Shown here one piece after another: positions 12,270 to 22,900 of a DNA stretch of 64,000 nucleotides. Made by a program: the position numbers and the translations under genes. The notes under the pieces were generated by a model. The model ran no database searches. It saw only the letters and a list, made by a program, of their open reading frames with translations, and was not told where the DNA came from. The stretch is from Isoetes taiwanensis (lineage: Eukaryota; Streptophyta; Lycopodiopsida; Isoetales; Isoetaceae). Position 1 is the first letter of the stretch; every line of letters starts with the position of its first letter. Location: assembly GCA_021234155.1 (NCBI GenBank), contig JAJEKV010000054.1, forward strand, positions 8,082,655-8,146,654, read 5' to 3'.

Positions 12270-12704
12270 ATGGCTTCGATCGGCGAGGCAATGAAGCGCT
12301 TTCATTTGGTTGCCAGATTCAAGCAAAGCTCTGACGATTACTCGCCTCTTATTCCAAAGCGTAGAAGCTCTACCAAACGCCATGGCTACGGCAAAGTTTT
12401 GCGCAGCAGAAAAAGGCAGAACAGGAAGCTTTTTATGAGAAAGCATTCCATCCAAGTGAGCGTTCTTTGTGAAAATGAGCTTGCCGTTTTTGAAGTTGAG
12501 CCTAGGGTTCTTAACCATCCCATTGTTCAGTGTTTGCTGAAGAAAACAGAAACATTTGAACATTTTGGTCGGAGTGAGAGAAACAGAGCAGTAACTCTGC
12601 AGTGCGATCCTTTACTTTTTGAGCATATTCTTTGGCTTTTGGATAATGAAGACCCCTGTCTTAGATCTCTTAATCTTGAAGAGCTTATGGAGTTTTATGC
12701 TTGA
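12270..12704 (+). CDS. SAUR-like auxin-responsive protein
   Basis: Small auxin-up RNA proteins act in cell expansion, many by inhibiting PP2C.D phosphatases at the plasma membrane. This is an uninterrupted, intron-free ATG-to-TGA frame of 144 residues, the usual SAUR structure and about the usual size. Residues 1-65 are basic and variable. Residues ~68-140 match the SAUR domain: a strand ending in AVFEVEPRVLNHP (normally RFVVPLSYLNHP), then IVQCLLKKTETFEHFG, then AVTLQCDPLLFEHILWLL. The C-terminal RSLNLEELMEFY extension is like that of some non-angiosperm members. It stands alone with no retroelement sequence inside, so I take it as a resident host gene. The normally conserved GH of the domain start is not obvious. 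Confidence 0.75.
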   Translation: MASIGEAMKRFHLVARFKQSSDDYSPLIPKRRSSTKRHGYGKVLRSRKRQNRKLFMRKHSIQVSVLCENELAVFEVEPRVLNHPIVQCLLKKTETFEHFGRSERNRAVTLQCDPLLFEHILWLLDNEDPCLRSLNLEELMEFYA

Positions 12705-13540
12705 ATAGCATTTGCAGCATTTAAGACAGTATGTGGATTATTTTCCTACTGTACATCTCTTCAACATATGCAGTGCACTCCTTACCCCTGCAATATTCAT
12801 GTGGCTTCAACGCATCCAAAGCTCTATAGTGATCCTTATATATAGTAAGACTTCATACATTTGAGTTCTTCACTTTGTTTTCTAGATTATTCTTTGCCTT
12901 CGGGTTTTAAACAATCAAATGGTTGTTTTTTGCTATGCACTTCTAGTGCAGAATTTCATTGTATCATCCATTATTATCATATATTCTTTGTATAATTTAG
13001 ACTGTCATCTATCTTTGTACAGACAGATTGATTCAATTTGTTATCAAAATTACAGAACATTCTGAAGCACTATTTTGCAGCCTGAAGATGTACGTTTGAA
13101 TTGTCATTATGGTTGTATCATATGTTTGAAATTGATTCAAGGTGTCTGGACTGATTACTATACAGAAATTCTGAAACATTATGTTGCAGCCTGAAGTCGA
13201 AATGTGGTTATGGTTGTGTACGGCAGTAGGTTACATGAGTCTTCATCCTCAATAACGATAATTCTTCTTACTTTCTTATGATCTAACATTTCAGGGAAAA
13301 TCATATTATTGGAACTACAGGACAGAGTATATAAGAGATATAAGGCATTTGATGGGATATATTCTTAAGTATTTGCTGCTGGATGAAGCATTTGCTTTAT
13401 AGAATATGAATGGACTTAATCAGCAGTTTGCAGCTTGAGTTGAGGTATCTGTTGTCATTAAGGCATTAAAAGGACTAAGTAATAGTCGTTTAACCATGGG
13501 GGGTTCACACCTGGGGGTTAAGGTAGTTTTTAAATTGAAT
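12705..13540. other. 3' flank of the SAUR gene
   Basis: AT-rich non-coding DNA. Two short related blocks, TGAAGCACTATTTTGCAGCCTGAAG (13061) and TGAAACATTATGTTGCAGCCTGAAG (13171), suggest a local duplication. No gene is supportable. Confidence 0.4.
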
Positions 13541-13654
13541 ATTTGGTAGTTATTGTAATTTAGGTACAATTTCAGAGTTGGTTAACACGTTTTTAGGTAC
13601 AATTTCAGAGTTGGTTAACACGTTTTGTTATGTTAGCTGATGATGACACAACTG

Positions 13655-13712
13655 AGGCCACGGAGGCCAGTTGGTCTCCGTGGACGAGAAAATCATATTC
13701 TATTCTATTCTA
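13655..13712 (+). mobile_element. LINE 3' tail only
   Basis: The sequence GGTCTCCGTGGACG then GAAAATCATATTCTATTCTATTCTATT is the terminal part of the LINE family seen in full at 29700-29775. It is absent from the corresponding place in copy B of R2 (about 25410), so it is a genuine, extremely 5'-truncated insertion. Confidence 0.7.
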
Positions 13713-13732
13713 TTGATTTTTTAAAACTTTAC

Positions 13733-13839
13733 GTCAAGGCAAGTGGGTCTGCCTTCCGGCAGTTCTTGCATTCATTCTAATCAAGAATAGCAAATCGCTA
13801 TGCAAAACCTGTAGAATCAGGTTAACATCTTGCCTTGAC
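13733..13839. mobile_element. Small inverted-repeat insertion (outer)
   Basis: Bounded by GTCAAGGCAAG and its exact complement CTTGCCTTGAC. It lies in R2 copy A at a place uninterrupted in copy B (TTTACTTCACATTC at 25427). MITE-like size; the superfamily is undetermined. Confidence 0.5.
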
Positions 13840-13843
13840 ATCA

Positions 13844-13968
13844 TGGAACAGGAAGGGGTCAGGCATTCTTGCCAGCCCCTGACCTGCAGAATCCAATCGC
13901 GCCTCAACGGCGCTCCCGGATTTTGCAGGTCAGGGGCTGGCAAGAATGCCCTCCCCCTTCCCGTTCCA
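13844..13968. mobile_element. 125-base hairpin element with 5-base TSD
   Basis: Two 51-base arms (13844-13894 and 13918-13968) pair with about five mismatches around a 23-base loop. The arms begin TGGAACAGGAAGGGG and end TTCCCGTTCCA. CATCA precedes (13839-13843) and follows (13969-13973) the element, as a TSD would. A transcript would fold like a long miRNA precursor, but no mature miRNA is claimed. Confidence 0.7.
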
Positions 13969-14274
13969 CATCACTTCACATTCAATCCATCATGTTAACA
14001 TTTCTAGCATAACGGATTCCATTAATATAACAGTCTCGAGACCATCATAAGATACATTACAGACTAACCTAACCATTGTTGAGAACTTGAAACTTTTAGA
14101 CTTGTATTGATTGTCTATGTAATGTACAACTCTTTTAAGACTTTTGGTCTAAATAAATATGTGGCCACGTTTGACATCATTTTGTAATATCTAGTCTATA
14201 ATTTAAAATACAAGCAATTTATGTCAAAGATGTAACCTATATATGCACCAATTTAAAAACTTATTTTGCCAAAA

Positions 14275-14440
14275 TTGAATTGAATTGAATTGAATTGAAT
14301 GTCTTTTATCGCCCATGGAGACCAATCGGCCTATGAGATGCCAAAATTGAATTGAATTGAATTGAATTGAATGGCTTTTATTGCCCATGGAGACCAATCG
14401 GCCTATGAGACTTAATAGAGGAGCGCAACAGACATATTAC
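14275..14440 (-). mobile_element. LINE 3' end, minus orientation, tandemly doubled
   Basis: A 66-base unit, (AATTG)n followed by GCCCATGGAGACCAATCGGCCTATGAG, occurs twice in a row (14272-14337 and 14338-14410). Read on the minus strand it is a LINE 3' terminus: GGCCGATTGGTC hairpin, then an AATTC-type pentanucleotide tail. Related ends lie at 23885-24040 and 25780-25930. Confidence 0.65.
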
Positions 14441-14714
14441 TGTACGATGGGGGTTCACACCTGAGGTAAATTTTAAATTGATTGGAAATTTCCGGTCTGT
14501 AGAAAAATGTTTTTGGATTTTTTCCTACCTGATTTTTTTAAGGTTTTGATGATTTCCGCTGCCTGAAAAAAAAAAAATATCCGATACTCCAAAAATTGAC
14601 ACTTTTTTTTTAGTATGATTTCATTTGCCCTTTCTAATCTTCAGGCATCGATTTGCCCCCTTTTGGTTTTAGGCAGGGCACAAGGCGGTGAATGTCGCAC
14701 TGGTCATGGCAGCG

Positions 14715-14850
14715 TTTGATTGCTGCCCCTCTTAGGGTTTTAGGTTTATAAGAGGGCATCGTCTGCTGGAGCTTTCACCTGTAGGTTGAGCTGAAGCTTT
14801 CACTTGGAGCCTGGAGCCGCAAGGGCATCAATAGGGAGCAAAATCAGAAG
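14715..14850 (+). promoter_or_regulatory. Promoter-like block with telo-box and TATA
   Basis: CTTAGGGTTTTAGG (telo-box AAACCCTAA in reverse) is followed by TTTATAAGAGG, then GC-richer sequence and AGAAGGTACTTCG, which resembles an exon end and splice donor (about 14848). This is the layout of housekeeping plant promoters. No protein could be attached to it, so it may be a relic or a gene with small exons. Confidence 0.35.
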
Positions 14851-16960
14851 GTACTTCGATTTTTTATTGAATTTTGTTGTGTATTATAGGGATAAAATCT
14901 GAGAGAACAGTTTTGATACTAGTTTTCATTCCAACTATACCTTGAGGCGGATCCATTTTCTAAACCACAACCCAAGATCAAGGCTATTATCTGTTTGTGC
15001 ATGTACATTCCGTAGTAAAATAATTAGTAAGTTGTATAATTTTTATTTTGCATTCCAAAATTGCATAATTTTTATTTTGCACTCCAATCTGTGATAAGTA
15101 AAGGCGCAAAGCTTTAAGATGTTAGTCTCATCTCCTCTAGACACGCTAATTTTTTGCTACTCCATTTTTGACATCTCCTCCAGACACAAACTATTTTGCC
15201 ACTCCATTATTTGTCAAGAACATTCTTTCTCCAATTGCATGTAACAAGCTCTTTGATGTTGGGAATTTGGTTTGCAAGACATTCTGGGAAATATGCCACT
15301 GTCTAGATATTCTAATAATATGCTCGATTTCTATATGATTCGTGCAAGCTATGCCATTGAGAGCATGGGCATGCGACTTTCTCCAATGAGCAACATTTTC
15401 TTTTAAAGGGTTAGGCCTTATGTGTTTCTGAAGCTTGGGGACTTCCTAAAGAGTATTAGACACAACTCCTTTCTCATCAATCCTGTCTTTTTAAAGGTAT
15501 GGAGCCATTTTTGCACTAATGACAGTATTGTTATACAACCTAAGGTCTACATTGAATGTATTAACATGGCTCTATATAGTTTCAAGTAGTATGGTAAATA
15601 CTTTATGGCGCAATGGATAAAGAAATCATTTCTAGATCTGTTCAATCCTTAAATTATGTTCATGTGCCTCTCTTTTTTGGACCACATACCCATGTTTGGC
15701 TTATTTTATTGCATCATTTGTGCTCTGGTCATGCAATGGTTATGGAATTATGAAACCGAGTTAGAGACATGGCCCCTAATTTTTTTTTATGATGGTGTGA
15801 TTAGCAAGAAAGTATTTCGTCTCAAGTATTTAATTAATACATGGCGTACTTTCAGAAATTAACACTAGAAGATGATACGCGGATCGACAATGTGCAGAAG
15901 AATACCCTATATGCAAGTTACTTTCAGATCCATGAATGTTTTCTAAAAAGGTTGGGAAGTCATACAGTAGGATTTCCATATGCAAGCATTGATAATGAGG
16001 AAAACTTCCTTGACGAAAGATGATTAACTGCATGTGACCATCTTTCTATTAATCAGTTAACTTCCGTTTTGGTTTAAGTGCAGAAGCTGCTAAAGGTAGT
16101 GTTACACAAAGCTACATGTACTTTAGGACAATAGATCGAATGCAACAATGCAGTAAGTTCCATGTCCTTGATTGATAGCCATTTGAGGAGGATAAATACG
16201 TTGCTTTTGAGTATGGATAGAGTAGGTAATATTTGCAAGTTTAATTGCTTCTGGAGATATTGGTGTCTGTGTGGCCTGTGTAGTGCCCTTGAGATTATAA
16301 TTTCTTCCTCCCAACTTCTGGACATGCAGAAATGAGGCCACATAGGAAGATTTGCAGTCAAACCTATCAAAGATGAATGTATTTAATGGAACACTGCACG
16401 ACATGGAGGACGGTCTTAGGCCATTGATTTTATGTATGCATGCCTTGAAGGCTTTGGGTTTTTTTGTGTATGTTTAGGATCTTATTCCTGCTAGTAATTT
16501 TCCCTTTCAAGAAGGATTAGTTGTTGAATAGGTTTGTGCTTTAATTCAATTGCAGGAAGTTGAAGAACAAGGAAGAATCAATATTTAATTTACCCTAGAT
16601 TATATTGTACTCTATTATGAGTAGCTGCTATGCATCAACATATTACCGGTTGCAAAGGGAGGTGTAAGCAGATGAATATGCAGAGGAACAAGCCAAAATT
16701 CAAAGGTAAACCAGATCTGAATCATGCTTTAATTAGCATAGGTCAGAATCATGCACAGGTTATGTTCCTTTGACCCTAGAGCTATGGTGGACTGTGTAAG
16801 ACTTATTGAAAAACTTGCACAAAGGTATCATTTAGATAGCCTATAGGACTTGAAATTTTATTGTTGTTGGAGTATAGATGTTCTTAAAAGCTTGAATATG
16901 CATTGTATATGTACTTAATTCATTCCTTTTATTGTTATTATGAATGCTACCCTATGTTTG
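14851..16960. other. Low-information region
   Basis: AT-rich, intron-like sequence. A 60-codon ATG-initiated frame at 15841-16023 and a possible splice acceptor before GAAGTTGAAGAACAAGG (16556) could be exons of a gene starting near 14.75 kb, but I recognise no product. Confidence 0.25.
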
Positions 16961-17145
16961 CTGTCCACACATCTCATATTATATGACATCCACTTTATGC
17001 TAAATGATACGGCCTCAAAGACTCCTTTGATGCATATTTAGATATCGTGAACCCTATTCCATGTTTGCGGCCCATAGATCTCATATTATATGACATCCAC
17101 TCTATGCTAAAATGGCCTCAAGGACTCCTTTGATGCATAATTTCA
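16950..17145. repeat. Direct duplication, ~95-base unit
   Basis: CCTATGTTTGC … CATCTCATATTATATGACATCCACT … GGCCTCAAAGACTCCTTTGATGCATA appears twice in a row with a few changes. Confidence 0.7.
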
Positions 17146-17400
17146 CATTCAGAGTAGGAGATCAAATCAGTTGCAAGCTCTTGCAAGCTCAAACGCATGC
17201 TTGTAGGTTCTTACTTTTCGGATGACCATGATTTCTTGCTTTATCATAGATGAACATTTTGGGATCCCAATATCTGCATTGCTTCTTTCTGCACTTTTGC
17301 ATCTCAGATTAAACTAGAAATTTGAGGAGTGCTATGTCATTTAAACTGCTATTGTCTTCTATGGTTATTCTATTTGAAAATGTTTGAATAAAATTAAATT

Positions 17401-17597
17401 CACTACTACAAAAATAGGTAGCAATGGCACAAAAGTGACGTTTATGTTCCTCCTTTTTTACGGAGCATAAATGTCACTTTTGTGTCATTTGGAGAGCACA
17501 AACGCCATAAATGGCACAAAAGTGATGTTTCTGCTCCATAAAAAGGCCGAGCACAAATGTCACTTTTGTGCCATTTCTACCTGTTTTTGTAGTAGTG
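17401..17597. mobile_element. CACTA-type MITE with double hairpin
   Basis: The 197-base element starts CACTACTACAAAAATAGG and ends CTGTTTTTGTAGTAGTG, with ATT on both sides (17398-17400, 17598-17600). A CACTA terminus and a 3-base TSD are the marks of the En/Spm (CACTA) superfamily. Inside are two successive hairpins built on GGCACAAAAGTGACGTTTATG and its complement. It has no coding capacity, so it depends on a transposase elsewhere. Confidence 0.85.
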
Positions 17598-18290
17598 ATT
17601 GTGTGGAATTGGTACTTGCTTCATGCAACTTCATAACATCCTCAACCAAATATTCATGACATTTGTAAGTGTTGGGTTTCTATTTGGGAATTCTAGAATA
17701 ATTTGTCTAGGCAATCGATATTTCTTCATGCAACTTCACAACCTCAACATATGTTCACAAGGTAACTTCAATTGTCTTGGCACTTCATCATGTAACTTCA
17801 CAACCTCAACAAATATTTTTTTTTTTTTTTTTTTTTTTTTTTGGAGGCAAGGTGACACCATGAAAGTGCCATTTTTATATTATCAGAATAAAAGAGTACA
17901 TGCATCAACAATATGGGAAGTTACTACAGGAGCATACCTCAACATCTTCACTTCCCATAAATATTCACAAGATATATGAACTTGAAAGAAACAATGTCAA
18001 CAACAACAATCAATTGACAATGTCCATAACAATATGTTGAACTAGAATTGCGCATTCATATGCCAAGTTTTAGCATAAAATGTTTAAACAAAAAAAACAA
18101 CTAAAGCCTTCTTCCATTTCTCCTGTTCACAGATTACCAATTGCTACATGCTTCAACATGCAACTTTGCATACAAATTTCAATTTTAGTTTCAACTCTTT
18201 TGCAAATGCCATGGTTTAATCCACAAACACAACCATCAATATTTTAACATACATTTAAAGCTAACCCACTTTTTGTGAAATACCATGGTT
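17598..18290. other. Simple-sequence-rich intergenic DNA
   Basis: Repeated TTCATGCAACTTCACAACCTCAAC phrases (17640-17815) and a run of T at 17817-17842. No gene is seen. Confidence 0.4.
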
Positions 18291-19000
18291 TAATAAGATA
18301 GGATAAGATAAGTATTTTAACGTCACACACTGAGCAGCGTCCTATTGGACATGTGACAACAGAACAGGGGACCAAAGTCCAAAATATATCGAGCAAAAAG
18401 GGGGACTACGCCCCATCACAGAACAAAAAAAGGCAAGATCCCATCACCACACAATATAGATGCTGAGAGCAGACGCCATACCAAATCAAGGCTGTTCATG
18501 CGGGGAAACTAAGAATATCCCAACCAGGGGTTTGCAGGCCACTGGTCAAGAATAATTGCCGAGCCTCCCCGATATACTGCCCATTTCTTCTAGAGCCTGG
18601 CCCCACGAACTTTGCATAGCTCGTCTATCGTCATTTGAGTTAATTTGGGTGGAGATAAGTCCTCTTGTAGCGAAAAGTGTGTACCCTTGAGGTGTTGCCA
18701 TCTTTGCAAAACATAATGCCTATCTCGTGGTGCCGAGAAATGAACCAATAGATGGCGAGAGGCCGTCGAGCCATTTGGGCCCCACTCTCTTCGTTGTGAA
18801 GGTGCCTGGACTCATAATGTGCATGGTATCCATAAAGAAGTGAGCCGTTGCATCCATATCTGACCTAGACGACGTTTCGGGAACTCCCACGAGGCATAGG
18901 TTCAGTTGATGATCCTGCTCTGGGTTATGTGCGTTATGCGTGTAAGCCTAACGCGAGGCCCTTGCATATCTTTGTTGAGGTACCTTGGGTAAGGGGCATC
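18290..19000 (-). mobile_element. Degenerate LINE 3' region, minus orientation
   Basis: Read on the minus strand, GACGTTAAAATACTTATCTTATCC is a LINE terminus with a TTATC-type tail. Upstream on that strand the sequence is GC-richer with short coding-like pieces (for example GLSPSIGSFLGTTR), but no domain is certain. The block CACTGAGCAGCGTCCTATTGGACATGTGA (18329) is related to 47385-47425. Confidence 0.4.
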
Positions 19001-19224
19001 CCTATCCACACGCGTGAATCTTTGCTCCACTTGCCGCCTCGGCCACGTACCATGGCATCTGCGATCAGTATGTGCGGAGGGTTGGCCGGTACGGGGAAGA
19101 ACTGTCAGATAGGACTGATTGCCTGAACAGGATTTTAAACATTCGCAAAACCTGAATCCAACTGTCAAAAGAATGCAAAGCAAAAGGAAATAGCATTGAG
19201 GTTGTTGGTGTAGAGCCCCACTTA

Positions 19225-19707
19225 CGTCAACATCTTTTGGCACTCCCGGTGGGACGCTTACAGTGGGGCTGCCTTATAAGGAATCCATGGAAAAGAAGGC
19301 GAATCGGAGGGTGCGTACAAATGGCGGATGATCACCATCATAATTACGGTGGCGGAATGGCGGATGCAATTCCAACAAAGTGCAACCATACCACATTGAA
19401 GTCACTTTGCCTTCCCCTGCTCCGATCTTTGATGGAACCAAAAACCCTCAAGACTTTATTACCCAATTTGAGGATTGGTTTGAACAATACGGGAAGAAGA
19501 GAGATGGTCCTGAAAGCATTGTGAAGTTGTTTGGACAGTGCATGAGAGGAGATGCTAAACAGTGGTATAGCTACCAAGTAAGCTATGGCAGTTGCCCTTG
19601 GGATATTCTTACTCAAAAATTTTTGGATAGATTTGGGGTCGCATCTTCTAAACGTACATTAATTCAGGGGTTACATGCTATGGTAATACGCAGGGGAGAT
19701 CAGATTA
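19225..19707 (+). pseudogene. Ty3/gypsy gag fragment
   Basis: TTTTGGCACTCCCGGTGGGAC (about 19236) resembles the spacer before gag in plant gypsy elements. The gag begins at 19321 (ATG, MADDHHHNYGG), shifts frame near 19378, and continues PSPAPIFDGTKNPQDFITQF … GDAKQWYSYQ … WDILTQKFLDRF, typical of a retrotransposon gag capsid region. It stops where the pogo-like transposase begins (19708), so most of gag is missing. It is unlike the gag at 32777 and the one at 56929. Confidence 0.7.
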
Positions 19708-21992
19708 ATGGAAAGGGGATCATGGACAATGCAGCAGATGGAAGAGGCCATTGATGCCATTGATGATAGCATCATGTCCATTAGGAAGGCCTCCCAACAC
19801 TATGGTGTTTCCAAAACCACTCTTCTAAATTGGGTAAATGGTTTAACTGATGTGAAATTTGGATCTGTGCCTAAATGTTTGACCAAAGAGGAGGAAAGTT
19901 CTTTTGTCCAATACTGTCATCAATGTGCTGATGAGGGCAGAGGAGTAACTTTAGAATTATTGAGAGAGAGAGTCAGTGAAATGTGTATTAATAGACAAAC
20001 TCTATTTAAAGATGGTCTTCTAGGAAGATCATGGTGGAGAGGGTTCAAAAAGAGGAATCCCGAGCTCACTTTGAGATCACCACAATGTGTGGAGGTCCAG
20101 AGGGTCAAAGAAATGAACTCTACTAACTTGGAGGGTTTCTACCTTGCCTTAAGAAAGTTGCAGACTGATCTAAACTTGAGTGCAGCCACTATATGGAACT
20201 GTGACGAGATTGGAGTGCAAGCTGGTGGCAGAAAAAGTGTTAGGATCCTTGCTAGACGAGGAGATAGGAATGTGTGTGAGCATATTCCTAAGAATAGAGA
20301 ATGGCTAACAGTTCTATATTGTGTTAGTGCAGCAGGACATGTGATGCCAGGTTGTTATGTATTCAAGGAAAAGAGGATGAGGATAGAGATCTAATGGCAT
20401 GCTGTGAACCTGGTGCAGCCATGGCCTACCAGCAAAAAGCATGGATTACACATGAGTTGTTTGATGCATGGCTTGACCATTTTGCAGCAAATGTTCCAGG
20501 TGGAATTTCTGAAAATAGACCACATTTGCTTATTTGTGATGGCCATGGGAGTCATGTCAGCTTGAAAGCCATCCAACATGCTAAGAGAATTGGCCTCCAT
20601 ATCCTTTGCTTACCTCCTCACACTATCCATAAATTGCAGCCTCTTGATGTATCATGCTTCTCTCCATTCAAGGCTCGTTTTAGAAGGAACAGGGGTGTTT
20701 ACATGCATGCTAGACCAAAGCATGAACCTACAAAAGAGGATATGGCTATGATGGTGTCTACATCATTGAAGGAGTCTTTGACTCCTTCCAATATTACTGC
20801 TGGCTTTGCAAAGACAGGGATCTGGCCCTTCAATCCAACTGCTGTTTCTCCTGATCCATTTGCTAATGATCTTGTTGTGCAGGACAGTGAAGATGATGCT
20901 GCTGATAATGACATTGAGGAGAATGGACCTATTCTTGAAGATCCTTCAATGCCTCAACCAAATCTGAATGAAAATACTCGCTCCACTATTTTGGCGCATG
21001 CTGTTGCAGCCCCTACTGTCTCCTTTGCCTTAATCTCTGATCATGTAATCTCTGATCCAGCACCACAATTAGTGCCATCTGCTCATCCACATGTACCAAC
21101 TCCTGCTGTTGTTGACATGCTGCCAAGAGCTAAAAGGTCTAGGCTACCAGAATTGCTTGCTGATAAGTTATTTATCACTTCGGATCAAATGATTAGTGCA
21201 AGAATTGAAGAGGACAGAAGAAAGGTAGAGGCTGCTAAGGTTAGAGCTGAGAGAGTAACAGAAAAAAAGAGATTGGCAGCAGAGAAGAAGATGGCTAAGG
21301 AGCAAGAGAATAAAAGAAAGGCAATTGTGAAGGCTGCCAAGGAGGCACAAAAAGTTGCAGAGGCAAATTATGAAAGGATGTCAGCTAGGTATAGGACTCT
21401 GATTTATGATGCACAAGGTAAATGCAAATTCACTGTAAGCCAGTTGTTTGGAGATGAAAAAATGCTACCTCAACCTGTTTTGGATGCTAGGTCAAAGGCC
21501 AAATGGAGATTAAGGCAAAGGAGACATGCAGCTGCTACAACAAATCCTCATTTAGACTCTTTATTTAATGCTGATATGTTTTATAGGCCTGCTGACCATA
21601 TTGCAGCAGGCAATGAAGAGGTTCACAATGAACATGTGCATGAAGAAGAGATGCACAATGAACATGTGCATAATGTTCAGACCAAGGATAGCCAAGAAGA
21701 TGGCACTTGTTTTGGGTGTTCAATTGAGGACACTCATGAATGTTCTTGGGATCACTTATTGGAGAAGAGAAGGGCCGCAGCAACACATAGAGAATACGAG
21801 GATGATCCAGAAGGATACTGGTCTATTCCAGATGCTTATCATGGAAGGGATGTTGGAGAAGACAATGGTATTGTCCATGGTGAATATCATGGAGCTGGAA
21901 GTGATTCTGAGGCAAGTTCTGGATTAGAACAGCCCTTAAAGAAAACCAGGAGGCTGGATGTGCTATACCAAAAAGATCAGACAATTCTCTAA
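19708..21992 (+). pseudogene. Pogo/Tigger-like DDE transposase, one frameshift
   Basis: The transposase would cut and paste a Tc1/mariner-pogo element at TA. Residues 1-50 are a Psq-type helix-turn-helix (MSIRKASQHYGVSKTTLLNW); the CENP-B-like second DNA-binding domain follows. The catalytic aspartates are in WNCDEIG (D166), then LICDGHGSH and HKLQPLD (two aspartates 36 residues apart). The frame changes once, between about 20370 and 20390 (first frame stops at 20394; the second is open from before 20392 to 21992). Otherwise about 760 codons are clean, so it is young. After the catalytic domain comes a long tail: proline-rich, then a K/E-rich coiled coil (about 21190-21360), then ARYRTLIYDAQGKCKFTVSQLF and an imperfect duplicated VHNEHVHEEE segment. 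The ends of the transposon could not be fixed. Confidence 0.85.
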
Positions 21993-22900
21993 ACCTAACT
22001 TAGCCTCCAGACCATGTAACATTTTGGTCTTTGTTCTTGTTGCATTCAACTCTTGTTTTGGGGTATTGATCACTATAATTTAACTTCAATGTAGGTGTTT
22101 TTGAATTCCATGACAATCTTAATTTCTGTCATCTTTTGGGAGCTGTGTTCAACATTGTTTCTTTCTTATTGAGGTATAACAAAATCAATGATATCTTTAT
22201 CTTTTTAGGAACCATGTTTGTGATCTTAAGTTGTGTATATGTATTTTCAGACATCATGCTTTCTACTGTATTTGCAAATTCAGTTGTCTAATTCGATTGT
22301 GCAGGTAAGTATTTGTTATGTAATTGCTTGTGGAGTTTGAATTGTTAAGCAACATGTTAACAAGTGTTGCCTAACAATTCAAACTCCTGGACTGATGAGT
22401 TTCTTGGGTTGCTGCAGAGGGATGCATGGATGTTAGCCTACAGAAGGCTGAGGAGGATCATTGCCTCCCATCCCCCAACAAGAATTGAGAATAGTTTTTA
22501 ACAAAATAACAGTCATTTACAAATTACATGTGGTCTACCCAACCTTCTGTTTGGTCCAATGGTGTTACACGGCAGGTCCAAAAAGACAAAGAAGAGGTCC
22601 ATTAAGGTAATCTTGTGGTCCATTTTCTGTGCTTCAGTTTGTATCAGGCTTGGACATTCAGGGATCATGATGGACAATTATGGTGCATAAACTAGGCATG
22701 TTTAACAGGTTATTAGGAGATGAATACAACATTTTTTCTGATTTTTTCTTGTTTTATCTTGTATGGCATGAGTCAAGGCACATGTAGCTAATTTGAATCA
22801 GTTAAATTGGATTAAGGAACTGCCTGATACAAGGATTTGATCCTTAAGTGGACCATTGGTGGTGACCCCCCCTTATATGAAATCAAGCCAAGCAAGCAAG
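21993..22900. other. 3' flank of the pogo-like gene
   Basis: AT-rich, probably 3' UTR and transposon end. It contains a 21-base-arm hairpin (see 22333). CTCCCATCCCCCAACAAGAATTGAG at 22466 looks exon-like but is too short to name. Confidence 0.4.
22333..22386. repeat. Strong hairpin downstream of the transposase
   Basis: Arms 22333-22353 (GAGTTTGAATTGTTAAGCAAC) and 22366-22386 pair with one mismatch around a 12-base loop that itself contains GTTAAC. It could be an end-proximal structure of the pogo-like element or a short separate insertion. Confidence 0.6.

Larger units (their letters stand above)
13540..14420. repeat. Dispersed repeat R2, copy A, with nested insertions
   Basis: Homologous to 25353-25790 through long shared blocks (GAGAACTTGAAACTTTTAGACTTGTATT, CACGTTTGACATCATTT, ACTTATTTTGCCAAAAT). 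Compared with copy B, this copy carries a LINE 3' tail at about 13655-13712 and inverted-repeat insertions at 13733-13973. The phrase AGGTACAATTTCAGAGTTGGTTAACACG is doubled at 13562-13627. Confidence 0.75.

Noticed and set aside
12246-12563. Minus-strand frame over the SAUR gene
   Set aside because: Shadow frame; the plus frame has the SAUR domain.
18902-19243. 113-codon minus-strand frame
   Set aside because: No domain, no conserved copy, and it overlaps LINE- and gag-flanking DNA.
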